This document shows, piece after piece, positions 48,497-58,874 of a stretch of DNA of 64,000 bases. The position numbers were made by a program, and so were the translations under genes. The notes beneath the pieces are model-generated. The model did not search any database and was not told where the DNA came from. It saw only the letters and a list, made by a program, of their open reading frames with translations. The stretch spans positions 1,137,388-1,201,387 of the forward strand of contig JAEVLN010000009.1 in NCBI GenBank assembly GCA_018350325.1, in the 5' to 3' direction. Source of the stretch: Globodera rostochiensis. Lineage: Eukaryota > Nematoda > Chromadorea > Rhabditida > Heteroderidae. Numbering within the stretch: position 1 is the first letter of the stretch; each line of letters starts with the position of its first letter.

Positions 48497-51400
48497 TTAA
48501 AAGACGGCAAGTGCCTTCGCCCTTGGCTCAATTCGGCATTTGTATGGGAAGGGACGGACCGCAAAGCATTTTTGCTTTTGTGCCGTTGGCGGATTGAGCG
48601 CGTCCACGGGCAGAACCTTTAAAAAACGGAGAGGACAAAAACTTCCCCCCCCCCCGGCGAATTTAACCTGAAAATGACGGAAGAAATTTGCCGTGAAAAG
48701 GAAAAGTTCCATCCGTGCCAATGACTCGCCCATGCAAATTCTGTTGTTTTGCAAATGTTTTTTAGCCCAATGCCCGCCCGCCCACCTCTTTCCGAGTCCG
48801 AACGGAATGAATTCATCAACACGCTCTAATTGGCCACTTTGGTTCAAAAAGCGTTCCGGAAGGAATCGACGCGGATTTGGGAAGATCTGACACCAAACAA
48901 CGGCAAATAAAGAAAGGGGGCTGCGCGGGTCGATCACCCGCCCCGTCGAGTACCCGCCCCCCGTCCGCTTGAGTACCCGCCCCCGTCCGCTTGAGTACCC
49001 GCCCTCGTCCACTTGAGTACCCGTCCCCCGTCCACTTGAGTACCCGCCCCCCGTCCGCTTGAGTACCCGCCCCGTCCACTTGAGTACCCGCCCCCGTCCA
49101 CTTGAGTACCCGCCCCCGTGCACTTGAGTACCCGCCAGCCCCTCCCCTCCGCTTGAGTACCCTCCGCCCGTCCACTTGAGTACCCGCCCCCGTCCGTTTG
49201 AGTACCCGCCCCGTCCACTTGAGTACCCGCCCCCGTCCGCTCGAGTACCCGCCCGCCCCCCGTCCATTGAGTACCCGCTCCCCGTCCGCTCGAGTACCCG
49301 CCCGCTCCCATCCGCTCGAGTACCCGCCCGTCCCCCGTCCACTTGAGTACCCGCTCCCCGTCCGCTCGAGTACCCGCCCGCCCCCATCCGCTCGAGTACC
49401 CGCCCGCCCCCCGTCCACTTGAGTACCCGCTCCCCGTCCGCTCGAGTACCCGCTCGCCCCCGTCCACTTGAGTACCCGCTCTCCGTCCGCTCGAGTACCC
49501 GCCCGCCCCCGTCCGCTCGAGTACCCACCCGCCCCCGTCCGCTCGAGTACCCGCCCGCCCCCCGTCCACTTGAGTACCCGCTCCCCATCCGCTCGAGTAC
49601 CCGCCCGCCCCCGTCCACTTGAGTACCTTCTCGTCGAACAGAACACAACTAATTTGTGGCACAATGTTTGTGCCTTGGCCTAGCCGAATTTGGCCATCCT
49701 TGCCTTCAATTTGCACGTCGGCCATTGTTCGATGGGTCAAATTGAACGGCAAAAGATTGCACAATCGCTGACACTCCTTCACAGAGGGGAAACAGAAAGT
49801 TAATTAATGCTTTAATTGGTCGGAAAGGTTTAAAAAAGTCCGATTTAATGTAAGCTTCAAATTCACTCTAAAATTATTGGAATCAAAATGTATCAAACAA
49901 AACCCCCACGTTAACAACTGCGTTCACATAGGCCAATTTGGGCCGGTCGGCCATTGTGACCATTCCCACAACACCGGCCCGTTCCTTTTCCGTAGTCCAA
50001 TCTGTCCAACTCGGCCAGCATCTTTGACTGTACCCGCTGGTCCAACAGCAAATAGAGGACGAGGAAATTGAGTGTGGTTGACGTCGTCTCCTGTACTGAT
50101 TTTCGAGACTTGAAATTTACCTGAGAATCGAGACCGAGACCCAAAAAAACCCGAGAAATTTTCTCGACTCGAGACCAAGACTTTCGAACATCCCTAGTCG
50201 CCTGTACTGATTTTGTCGGGGGTCAACCAACCACCCGCCGAGCACCGCGCCCCCAAAGACTCGCCTGTCCGGCAAAGAACAGATCGAAGCAGACCTTTCG
50301 CACATTTTCCATGCTGAGAATAATGTGGACTCGTCCAAACGATAAAATATCAACTCGTTCCCCGCCAACTCGTTCCTTATGGCCAAAAAGCGTTTTATGG
50401 CCATAACTTTCTTGAGATTTGGCCAATCGCTCAGCTTTTGCTTTTGAAACGTGCTACAAGTTGTAAGCTTTCGAATGATATCGAAAATATTTGATTTGGT
50501 TTTTGAAAGAAGTTACAACGAGGGAACGAGTTGGATATCCAACCCACCCTCAACTTCCATGCCAAACTCACTTGAAGTACTTGTCACGCTCTTCTTTCGG
50601 TTCAGCTTTCGCTTCCACTTGGTCCAGGAAGCAATTCAACAAATCGTTGGCCTCACCCGGCTCCCCTCTGCCCGCCTTCCTGTCCCTCTCCCGTTCTTCC
50701 ACCCGCGCGGCTATTGTTTTGTCAATGTAAGCGAATATTGTCGTTGCGTTGTTGTCCATCGATCCAAAAGTCCACGAGAATGGGGGGAAGCAACGAAGTC
50801 TCGGGTTGCCAATCAACGCACGTCCGGTCACCGTGTCCAGCAGCTTTATCTGACTGTCCATTGCGTGTTTAAGCCGGTGAAAGTCCTCCAAATAATCCTG
50901 CGATTGATTTGGTTTTGTAAAATGTTTGATCAGAGAGATGAGAAATCGAAATGCAAAATTCTTGAAAAAATTCCGGATTTCGGGTTTCGGATCCGGAAAA
51001 ATTTCGGGATTTTCGTAAATTCGGATTCGGATTTAAAATCCTTTCGGATTTTTGGTTTTCCGGAATTTCGGAATTCGGATTTTATTTTCCGATTTTGCCC
51101 ATCCCTGGTATATACTCATGTAATCCCGCACCCTCTAATAATCCCGCCCTCTCGGAGTAGGTCAACTCACAAAATCCATTCATTTCCTCCTCTAATAATC
51201 CCGCCCCCTCTAATAATGTCACCCTTTATGAGGAGGTTGTGAAATAATCCCACCGGTGGGATTACAAGAGTATATACGGTATTCTCAAAAGCCCTCGTAA
51301 AGTTGAAGCTGTCGTTAATAAAGCTTTGCTAAAGACTTTGTGCATGGCATAAAGATAATTTGAAGAGCACAACAAACATCGCTGAAGGCGTGTCCGAACA

Positions 51401-52689
51401 GCACTTGATTGATTGTTGAGCCGATCAGACGATTGATGTGACAGTCCAACTCGATCCCATTCTCCTTCTCCCCGCTCTCCTCAAGTGAAGCGATCTCTTT
51501 CCGAACAGTACCAATCATCACATCAATGTCTCTTAGAAACTATAAAAGCGTTTTGATCATCCCTTTGGGCGTTTTGATCATCCCTTTGGGCGTTTTTGGG
51601 CGTTTTTATCACCCATTTGTGCGTTTTGATCATCCCTTTGGGCATTTTGATCATCCCTTTGGGCATTTTGACCATCCCTTTGGGCGTTTTGATCATCCCT
51701 TATTTTGATCATCCCTTTGGGCGTTTTGATCATCCCTTGTTTTGATCATCCCTTTGGGCGTTTTGATCATCCCTTTGGGCGTTTTGATCATCCCTTTGGG
51801 CGTTTTGATCATCCCTTTGGGCGTTTTGATCATCCCTTTGGGCTTTTTGATCATCCCTTTGGGCATTTTGATCATCCCTTTGGGCTTTTTGATCATTCCT
51901 TGTTTTGATCATCCCTTTGGGCGTTTTGATCATCCCTTTGGGCGTTTTGATCATCCCTTTGGGCTTTTTGATCATCCCTTTGGGCATTTTGATCATCCCT
52001 TTGGGCGTTTTGATCATCCCTTTGGGCGTTTTGATCATCCCTTTGGGCGTTTTGTTGCCCGTTTTACCCTCTCCTCCAATCGGGCCCGCCCCATTCCCAG
52101 GTTGCGCATGCTCTGAAGTGCGAATCGCCTCGTCTCTTTCCACAATTCGCCCTCCGTTAGTGTCACACCATAAAGCGTTCCTCGGCATGCTAACGACCAA
52201 AACAAATTTGTCGAATTTAAACTTTGGACAAATTACCCGTGAACTCGACCATCAATTTGACCATGAAATGCCTTCCCGCGTAGGCGTTGCCGTCCTTGAC
52301 GAACAGGTCGCGCATCAGTTCAAAGTCGGTCACGACCACAACGGGCGCCTCACCGAGCCAAATGGTGTAAATGGGGCCAAACTCGCGGGACCATTGTTGG
52401 AACGGAGCGTAATGGCACTTTGAGCTGACGAAGAAAAGGCGCAAATTGACCAATTTGAATGGCATTGGGGCCAAACTGACCGGCCTAAACTTATGCCGTT
52501 GCCGAGTAGGGGCAATGGCACGGGCCCGGGAGGAAGGCCGCGCCGCTTCCACACAAAATTCCAAAAAATCAGAGCGCTAAGAAACAGAAGGGCAAGCAGT
52601 AACAGCATCAGCTGAAAAGTGAACAAAACAATTCCGAACAGAAAAAATCGTTGATTGGTAAAATTTGTAAGGCCAATTAATTGGTACAT
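48497..52689 (-). CDS. Cytochrome P450 (CYP2-like clan), minisatellite-bearing introns
   Basis: Exons on the minus strand: 52689-52237 (a frame change near 52500), 52189-52068, 51531-51378, 50897-50572, 50313-50265, 50090-49910, 49776-49627, 48886-48786, 48740-48668 and 48616-48497. Visible landmarks: N-terminal membrane anchor, [12 protein letters not shown] hinge, C-helix [17 protein letters not shown]-helix [47 protein letters not shown] and the haem loop FGLGKR|ICMG split by an intron, Cys being the haem ligand. An ER-bound mono-oxygenase. One-base phase problems at the exon 3 donor G-run, in exon 6/7 (49910-50090 is 181 nt) and near 52500 could be sequencing errors or decay. The intron at 50264 has a GC donor. 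Confidence 0.88.
48944..49626. repeat. 22-bp GC-rich minisatellite in a P450 intron
   Basis: About 30 units; minus-strand unit GGGTACTCRAGYGGACGGGGGC. It starts at the intron's own donor (AAG|gtactcaagtggac at 49626), so the 5' splice-site sequence recurs in every unit. Frames through it stay open because the unit lacks stops, but the protein is low complexity. Confidence 0.9.
50104..50200. mobile_element. 97-bp insertion in P450 intron with 14-bp target duplication
   Basis: Unique sequence (cgagacttgaaat ... catccctagtcg) flanked by cctgtactgatttt at 50090-50103 and 50201-50214. The duplicated bases contain the intron's 3' splice site on the minus strand (AAAATCAGTACAG|G). CTCGAG/CGAGAC motifs inside resemble those at 4528-4617 and in the hAT-like copies. 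A 14-bp duplication fits target-primed insertion better than a DNA transposon. Confidence 0.7.
50960..51109. mobile_element. Truncated CAGGGATGGGC-family element
   Basis: TTTCGG-type subterminal repeats ending in TTTTGCCCATCCCTG at 51109, the right end of the element seen whole at 37985. The left end is missing. Lies in the P450 intron between exons 4 and 5. Confidence 0.65.
51110..51283. mobile_element. Small inverted-repeat element (GTATATACTC ends)
   Basis: Left gtatatactcatgtaatccc and right gggattacaagagtatatac are inverted copies. The interior has taataatcccgccctct repeats. A relative lies at 63681-63771. Adjacent to the truncated element on its left. Confidence 0.6.
51550..52053. repeat. 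21-bp minisatellite in a P450 intron
   Basis: About 23 units of gatcatccctttgggcgtttt with some variants (gcattttg, gctttttg), between P450 exons 4 and 3. The minus-strand unit begins AAAACGCCC, close to the donor region gtaaaacggg of this intron. Confidence 0.92.
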
Positions 52690-53449
52690 ATTTATTGATG
52701 AACGTTTTGTTTTCCATACATTTAATGACTTTTTAATGCAATAATATGTATTATGTGTTTTGTTATTTTGTGACTTAACCCAACGCTTACCAAACTACAA
52801 AACAATCTTTTACGCTATTCTGACCCACATTCATCAGCAAAATCATTTAGAATGAATGTAATTTATTTATTAGTGTTTATTTGTAGTGTCCGGATTTATA
52901 TTTGTTTTAAATGTTTTTTGGCGAATAGGGAATCGGAAAAGCCCAAAAATAGCATTCATTTCGAAAAATTTTAGAATTAGAGCGACTTTTTAGTCAATAT
53001 AAATCAATATTTTGGCTTTTGAGAATAGATCAATATTTCGCCATTAATAAATCAATAATTTTAGGCATTTTTCCGAAAATTATAATACACCACCAAAGAT
53101 CGACATTTCCTCTTTTTATTTGATATTTGCCTTGAGTTTTTCACTTGAAGATTTGGAAATGTATCTCATCAGTAGAGCCCGGATTTTTAGGGTTTAACCT
53201 TTTTTTTGTTGCGGGTAGGGTTTGACGAGAGAAGCCCAAAAATAGCATTCATTTCGAAAAATTTTTGAATTAGTGCGCCTTTTTAGTCCCTAAAAATCCC
53301 TATTTCGGCCTTTTTGAGAATAAATCCCTATCTCGAAAGGTTTTCACGCAAAAATTGACTGGATTTAGTCAGTTTTAGCTCATTTTTAATCCCTATTTTG
53401 CCACTTTTTGGGCTTTTTAGTCCCTATTTTGGGGGTTTTTAGTCCCTAT
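52690..53449. other. Upstream region of P450; repeat-rich, no gene
   Basis: Should include the P450 promoter. From about 52900 an AT-rich repeat with variants of agtccctaaaaatccctattt occurs, and it continues to the right of the hAT-like element (54561-54620), showing that the element inserted into it. Confidence 0.5.
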
Positions 53450-54560
53450 CAGTGTTTTCCTGTTCCAGCTTGGCCTGTTCTGTTCCTGTTCCTGTTCTAT
53501 TCTAGAATTTAGAACAGCACAGGAACAGGAACAGATTCAAAATCCTTGGAACAGGAACAGAACAGGCCAAGCTAGAACAGGGTAAAAATTGAAGAATTGA
53601 ACTTTTATTGAGTAATATATTTGAAATTTTCCAACTATTCAGTATGATCTCAGGTGGCGTAGTGGTTAAACTGAGTGACGTGATTCAATTTTGGCTAAGG
53701 TTCAACTTTCCCTAGTGAAAATCTTTTTTATTCTTTTTATTTTACTCCCTGGTGTGGTGTAATGGTGAGTGATATGTGATGCCTGGGGCTGTGGGTTCGA
53801 ACCCCCGACTTTGTAAATGATTTTTTTTTCTCTCTTTTTGTGAACTTTGATGGTAATTAAAAATATTTTAGATTTAATATTTTTTGAAGACATATAAATT
53901 TTTTATTTGTTTCATTAAACTTGAGAAAAAAATCATAGGGGGACCCTTTTGTTTTGTTTTTAAAAATCAAGACCAATTTTTTTAACAATTCCATCAAAAT
54001 CTTCAAAAAATGGTTGCAAATCCCTTAACAAATTAAGTCAAAAATTCAAAATTTTCTCGGCGGCGCCTATCGGCACCGCCGACCCCCCCCCCCCTGATGT
54101 AAAGCAGAATTCTCAATTTGAATTTGAGTTGCTCCCCATTCTCAAAATTGGGTCGCCCCCGACCTTCGACATGACCAACCCCAACCTCCTTTTCCCGCCC
54201 AAGGGGCGGGAACAACCCTATCTTGAACCTAAATTAAAATATTTTCGTAAAAGTCTCGTGTTTTTGAGGGTCAATCTCGAGTCTCGGGGTAAAGTCTTGG
54301 TAAGGTTAGGTCTCGAGCATCACTAGGAAGTGATTGAACACTTTGTCCAATGCATCATCAATTAAAATTTCAGACTGAATTTCACTCGGAAAATTTTTAA
54401 TTTGGAACAGTCTAAGAACAGTTTACTCTGTTCTGTTCCTGTTCCTGTTCTGTTCTCGAGGTCGGAACAGAACAGGAACAGAACAGACAGGCTGTTCTAA
54501 GATTTTAGAACAGAACAGGAACAGGAACAGGTTCAAAATTGTTGGAACAGGAAAACACTG
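53450..54560. mobile_element. Non-autonomous hAT-like element (CAGTGTTTTCC family), copy 1
   Basis: Ends CAGTGTTTTCCTGTTCC and GGAACAGGAAAACACTG, flanked by the perfect 8-bp duplication GTCCCTAT (53442-53449, 54561-54568). 1,111 bp. Subterminal regions are GGAACAG/CTGTTCC repeats, likely a binding-site array. The interior holds two tRNA-like modules and a poly-C tract. No transposase frame. Same family as 57731-58842 (opposite orientation) and 63950-64000. Confidence 0.92.
53655..53804 (+). repeat. Two tRNA-like modules inside the hAT-like element
   Basis: Module 1: A box TGGCGTAGTGG (53655-53665) and weak B box GGTTCAAC (53699). Module 2: A box TGGTGTAATGG (53755-53765) and perfect B box GGTTCGAACCC (53794-53804). 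No acceptor stem, so SINE heads rather than tRNA genes. The same pair appears reversed in the copy at 57731. Confidence 0.6.
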
Positions 54561-55350
54561 GTCCCTATTATATGTCCCTATTTCACGTTTTTTAGCCCCT
54601 AAAAATCCGGGCTCTACTCATCAGCAATTTTAGCCAGTGTTGAATGAATTTGAAGAATTTTGGGGAAATTTTATATTGAATTTGGAAAATTTTATGTGCA
54701 TATGTTTTCATTTTATATGCATATTTTGCAATTTTTAGGGGCTGGTACTGAAGTCGCCAATTTTGGGTCCACAATTTTTTGGGCAAACAAAACGAAGTGT
54801 TTTCCCCTTATATAATACCGGTTTTTTCAAAAATGACAAATATTTGTTTTGACCAACCCCGTTATTTGGAAATGCGGCGGAAGGTCCGGACGGGTTGGCT
54901 TTGGTTAATAAAATTTTTAAAAAATTTTAATTTAAGCATTGGCTTGGGTGTTTGAAGCTGATCACCGCACTAAAAGTGGTTGGGGTTCGAAGAGGACTAT
55001 GTTCAGATTGATCAGATCAGGATCAGAGTGCAAGTCTCTGATCAGATTAGGTTTTGATCAGAGGAAGAGTGCAGGTCTCTGATCAGATTAGGTTTTGATC
55101 AGATCAAGATCCGAATGCACGTCTTTAATCAGATACCAAAGACATAAAACCACCGACTTTCATTGTTCGCTCTCAACGCGTCATGCAGCAAAAGAATGCG
55201 GAAGGATTTGCCATGATTCTTCAACTGTAGTTGGATTGTGTCGTTGTAATTGAGCAACCTTTTTAATTTAATGGCAAAGTTGGAAAAGTTATAGGTGGGC
55301 TTCTATAATGGAGGAATTTATTGTCATTTTGAATTCAAATGAAATTTTTT
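54561..55350. other. Spacer with GATCAG-rich repeat
   Basis: After the repeat continuing from 53449, a degenerate direct repeat (ctctgatcagattaggttttgatcaga) occurs at about 55035-55110. A tRNA-like B box (gggttcgaagagg) sits at ~54983. No gene supported. Confidence 0.4.
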
Positions 55351-55748
55351 TCACTTTTGGCGGTTCAACTTCGGGCCTTCCCAACAATTGATGTTTCCCT
55401 CAACCTAAATAAATGTTGCCTTTGGCAATGTGCCAGCATTTTTGAATAATTTTATTTGGCACTTACCCGCACAAAATTTGTGGCCCAAATGGGCATAGCT
55501 GATGTTGACTTTAAACGCAAGTTGCCCAGTCTGATCTTGTATTGATAAAATCCGAGCATGACAAGGGTAAATTCGTAGGCTTTTTCTGCTTTCAATTTTG
55601 TTTTTCTCTTCAAGGTTATATTACCGTCCTCATTCAAGCTTCCGTTCTTAATTACAATAAAATGATTTATTTTATACTTAAACAATAAAAAGGTCACATT
55701 AGACAGCAGCAATATTTGATTCTTCTCCGGTTGATATTTCTGCACCGA
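55351..55748 (-). CDS. Divergent galectin-like domain, 5' exons not found
   Basis: Exons 55748-55467 and 55404-55351 (minus), donor gtaagt, acceptor tttag, phase 0; 111 residues ending in TGA. The block YEFTLVMLGFYQYKIRLGN followed by AMPIWATNFVRV|EGNI matches the last strands of a galectin carbohydrate domain (F.hR.P.WA..yv.v.GnI). The expected H.NPR and W..E ligand residues are not recognisable, so beta-galactoside binding is doubtful. The first strands and any start codon lie in exons I cannot place; AG acceptor at 55749. Confidence 0.55.
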
Positions 55749-56767
55749 CTAAAAAGAGTGGTCCAAAAAAATTGTTCGAAAACAGAAATTTAAAAATTTT
55801 GATTACGAAATTTTTTTTTTTCGGCCCACCCCTGTCGGGCACCAGACAACAACCCCCCGGGGAATATGCTTATCAGTAAAACACTGGATTTGTTAAAGAA
55901 TGTTTCAAAACCCAGAACTCCCTGGACAAAAAGGTTTTAATACTGAAACAAAAAAATTTGCAGAATTTCCTAATTTTTGGTTAAATTACACGGTGTATTA
56001 ATAATTTTCGAAAACCCGACTAAAAAAGTCGGGGTTCGAGGCTCAACCCTAATTTAAATCAAACAATTTTAATAAAAAAAAGGGGGGGGGGGAGCACCAT
56101 CGACGTAATAATTCCTAATCAAATTTCCAGTTTCTGTTGTAATTCAAATTATTATGTCGATCTGACAGTTTGGGGGGGGGGGCCAAATGAAGCGTTTGCT
56201 GAGCACCTGCGATGGGGCGGACAGGGATCTCAAAATGCCCTTTTTATGGCAAATGCCATAATTTTGGAAATTTGCCCTATTTTTTGCCGTATTTCCACAC
56301 TGGTAATTTTGCCATATTTTAGAGGTTTGTGAAAATTCTCATTTTTACGGGAAAAATGAGAATTCCCGAAAAAAGTGCTCTTTGATTCTTACAATTTGAA
56401 GTTTTTTTTGGTTGAAAATCTGTTAACTCCCCCCCCCAGAATGAAGCAGAATTTCCAAAAAAAAAAAACTATTGGTTTTTTTAAAATTCCTCAAGAAAAC
56501 TGCCATAAAAATGCCATATTTTTGGAGCCGGTTGCCATATTTTCTCGAAGGGGCGGACGTTCACTTTTTGGTTGGGGAAGGAGACAAAAAGTCGGCGAGT
56601 TCTAAAAATTAGGGGGTCGAGCCTAAACCGATTTCATTTTGAAATAATTCGAGCCCCTAATTTAGTGCTTTCTCAGTATAATTTTGGAAATGGAATTACC
56701 CGGGAATCATTTAGGGGGAAAAGCCAAGCGGTTCAAAACTTTTTTAAAAAGTTCACTGTGAAAAAGC
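55749..56767. other. Spacer, no exon placed
   Basis: Should contain the upstream galectin exons, but none was convincing. Long G and C runs at ~56078 and ~56172 and a lone gcccacccctg-type transposon end near 55829. Confidence 0.35.
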
Positions 56768-57066
56768 ACCCAAAATCGAGGGTTTGCATAATTTTATTAA
56801 AATAACTTTTGCACGAATTTTTCTAATTGTTTCGTCTCCAAGGGCAGCGCATTTCGTCGCCAAGGCTGTTAGTTACCCTTACAAATTAGCCCCCGTCAAC
56901 AGTTCTGAATGCACACCAACCCTTCACATAAACAACCACCGATCTCGATGTGCCATGGCAGTCCGTTGATGTCGAGACTGTGTCACTGGACACGAGCCCC
57001 CTGAGCACCCAAAATCGAGGGTTTGCATAATTTTATTAAAATAACTTTTGCACGAATTTTCTAATT
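56768..57066. repeat. Direct repeat of ~62 bp, 237 bp apart
   Basis: gcacccaaaatcgagggttt ... ctaattgttt occurs at ~56765-56830 and ~57004-57068. The second copy leads into the upstream part of U1 copy D. Confidence 0.8.
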
Positions 57067-57296
57067 GTTTAGCTTTAGTTTAACAATAGCATTTAAAAGT
57101 GCCTCAGTTTCGGCGGAGTTAGAGAAAGGGAATTTGAGTATATACAACGAGAAATCAGACGAGGGAAAAAGAAACGAGAGCGTTAGTGAGAGAGTGTGCA
57201 ATTCACTGCCTTTTCTCCTCACATCCTTTCCCCTTTTGCACCCCATCGGACATTTGCCTGGCCTATTGCTTGTCTAAGGACTGGTCGACCCCTCAT

Positions 57297-57459
57297 AAAC
57301 TTACCTGGCTGGGGAGTTCCTGCGATCACTGAGGCAGGACTCCTGTGGCGAGGCTCCACCATTGCACTTTCGGTTGGGGCTGACCCGCAGGGCGGTCCCG
57401 AACTGGGATAGGCCCACAGCTAAATTTTTGAGTGTGGGGGACGGCGTTCGCGCCTCCCC
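57297..57459 (+). ncRNA. U1: U1 snRNA gene, copy D
   Basis: 163 bases with all U1 elements intact, including ATTGCAC, the Sm site and the 3' hairpin. The upstream block starts at about 57120, later than in copies A-C; one change (tgtctaagg for tgtctatgg) lies in the promoter region. Confidence 0.92.
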
Positions 57460-57730
57460 TTTAAATTCTATGCCTTCAGCTTAATCATTTTAAAAAGTGC
57501 AACGATCTTGAAATAAATTCACTCAATCAAAAATTTGATCAGATTGAAGTGATCATAACGAAGGCATAAATGTGTAAATCGCTTTTATTCAATTCAATGT
57601 CCGAATTTGGAAGAGATCGGCCCAACGCTATTTTAACTGTTTAAGACCAATTTAAAAACTTTTACAGCAATTAAATTACGCCATTTTAATTTTATTAGCT
57701 GTGATTTAAACAAAATAAATGGGTCAATAC

Positions 57731-58842
57731 CAGTGTTTTCCTGTTCCAACAATTTTGAACCTGTTCCTGTTCCTGTTCTGTTCTAAAATCTTAGAACAGC
57801 CTGTCTGTTCTGTTCCTGTTCTGTTCCGACCTCGGGAACAGAACAGGAACAGGAACAGAACAGGAACAGAACAGAGTTAACTGTTCTTAGACTGTTCCAA
57901 ATTAAAAATTTTCCGAGTGAAATTCAGTCTGAAATTTTAATTGATGATGCATTGGACAAAGTGTTCAATCACTTCCTAGTGATGCTCGAGACCTAACCTT
58001 ACCAAGACTTTACCCCGAGACTCGAGATTGACCCTCAAAAACACGAGACTTAAAGGAGGTTGGGGTTGGTCATGTCGAAGGTCGGGGGCGACCCAATTTT
58101 GAGAATGGGGAGCAACTCAAATTCAAATTGAGAATTCTGCTTTACATCAGGGGGGGGGGGTCGGCGGTGCCGATAGGCGCCGCCGAGAAAATTTTGAATT
58201 TTTGACTTAATTTGTTAAGGGATTTGCAACCATTTTTTGAAGATTTTGATGGAATTGTTAAAAAAATTGGTCTTGATTTTTAAAAACAAAACAAAAGGGT
58301 CCCCCTATGATTTTTTTCTCAAGTTTAATGAAACAAATAAAAAATTATATGTCTTCAAAAAATATTAAATCTAAAATATTTTTAATTACCATCAAAGTTC
58401 ATAAAAAGAGAGAAAAAAAAATCATTTACAAAGTCGGGGGTTCGAACCCACAGCCCCAGGCATCACATATCACTCACCATTACACCACACCAGGGAGTAA
58501 AATAAAAAGAATAAAAAAGATTTTCACTAGGGAAAGTTGAACCTTAGCCAAAATTGAATCACGTCACACAGTTTAACCACTACGCCACCTGAGATCATAC
58601 TGAATAATTGGAAAATTTCAAATATATTACTCAATAAAAGTTCAATTCTTCAATTTTTACCCTGTTCTAGCTTGGCCTGTTCTGTTCCTGTTCTGTTCCT
58701 GTTCTGTTCCTGTTCCAAGGATTTTGAATCTGTTCCTGTTCCTGTGCTGTTCTAAATTCTAGAATAGAACAGGAACAGGAACAGGAACAGAACAGGAACA
58801 GAACAGGAACAGAACAGGCCAAGCTGGAACAGGAAAACACTG
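57731..58842. mobile_element. Non-autonomous hAT-like element (CAGTGTTTTCC family), copy 2, inverted
   Basis: 1,112 bp, reverse orientation relative to 53450-54560. Same ends, with perfect 8-bp duplication GTCAATAC (57723-57730, 58843-58850). Contains the tRNA-like pair reversed (58430-58600). It lacks about 65 bp of the interior present in copy 1 (near 58048) and has longer GAACAG arrays near the right end. Confidence 0.92.
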
Positions 58843-58874
58843 GTCAATACAATACAAATTGCAAAGTGTCATTG

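Noticed and set aside
48497..49648. 383-codon minus frame spanning the minisatellite
   Set aside because: The 22-bp unit has no stops, so it reads through; only its ends are P450 exons, which join by splicing.
53755..53804. tRNA gene
   Set aside because: A and B boxes are present but there is no acceptor stem or anticodon arm; treated as tRNA-derived relic.
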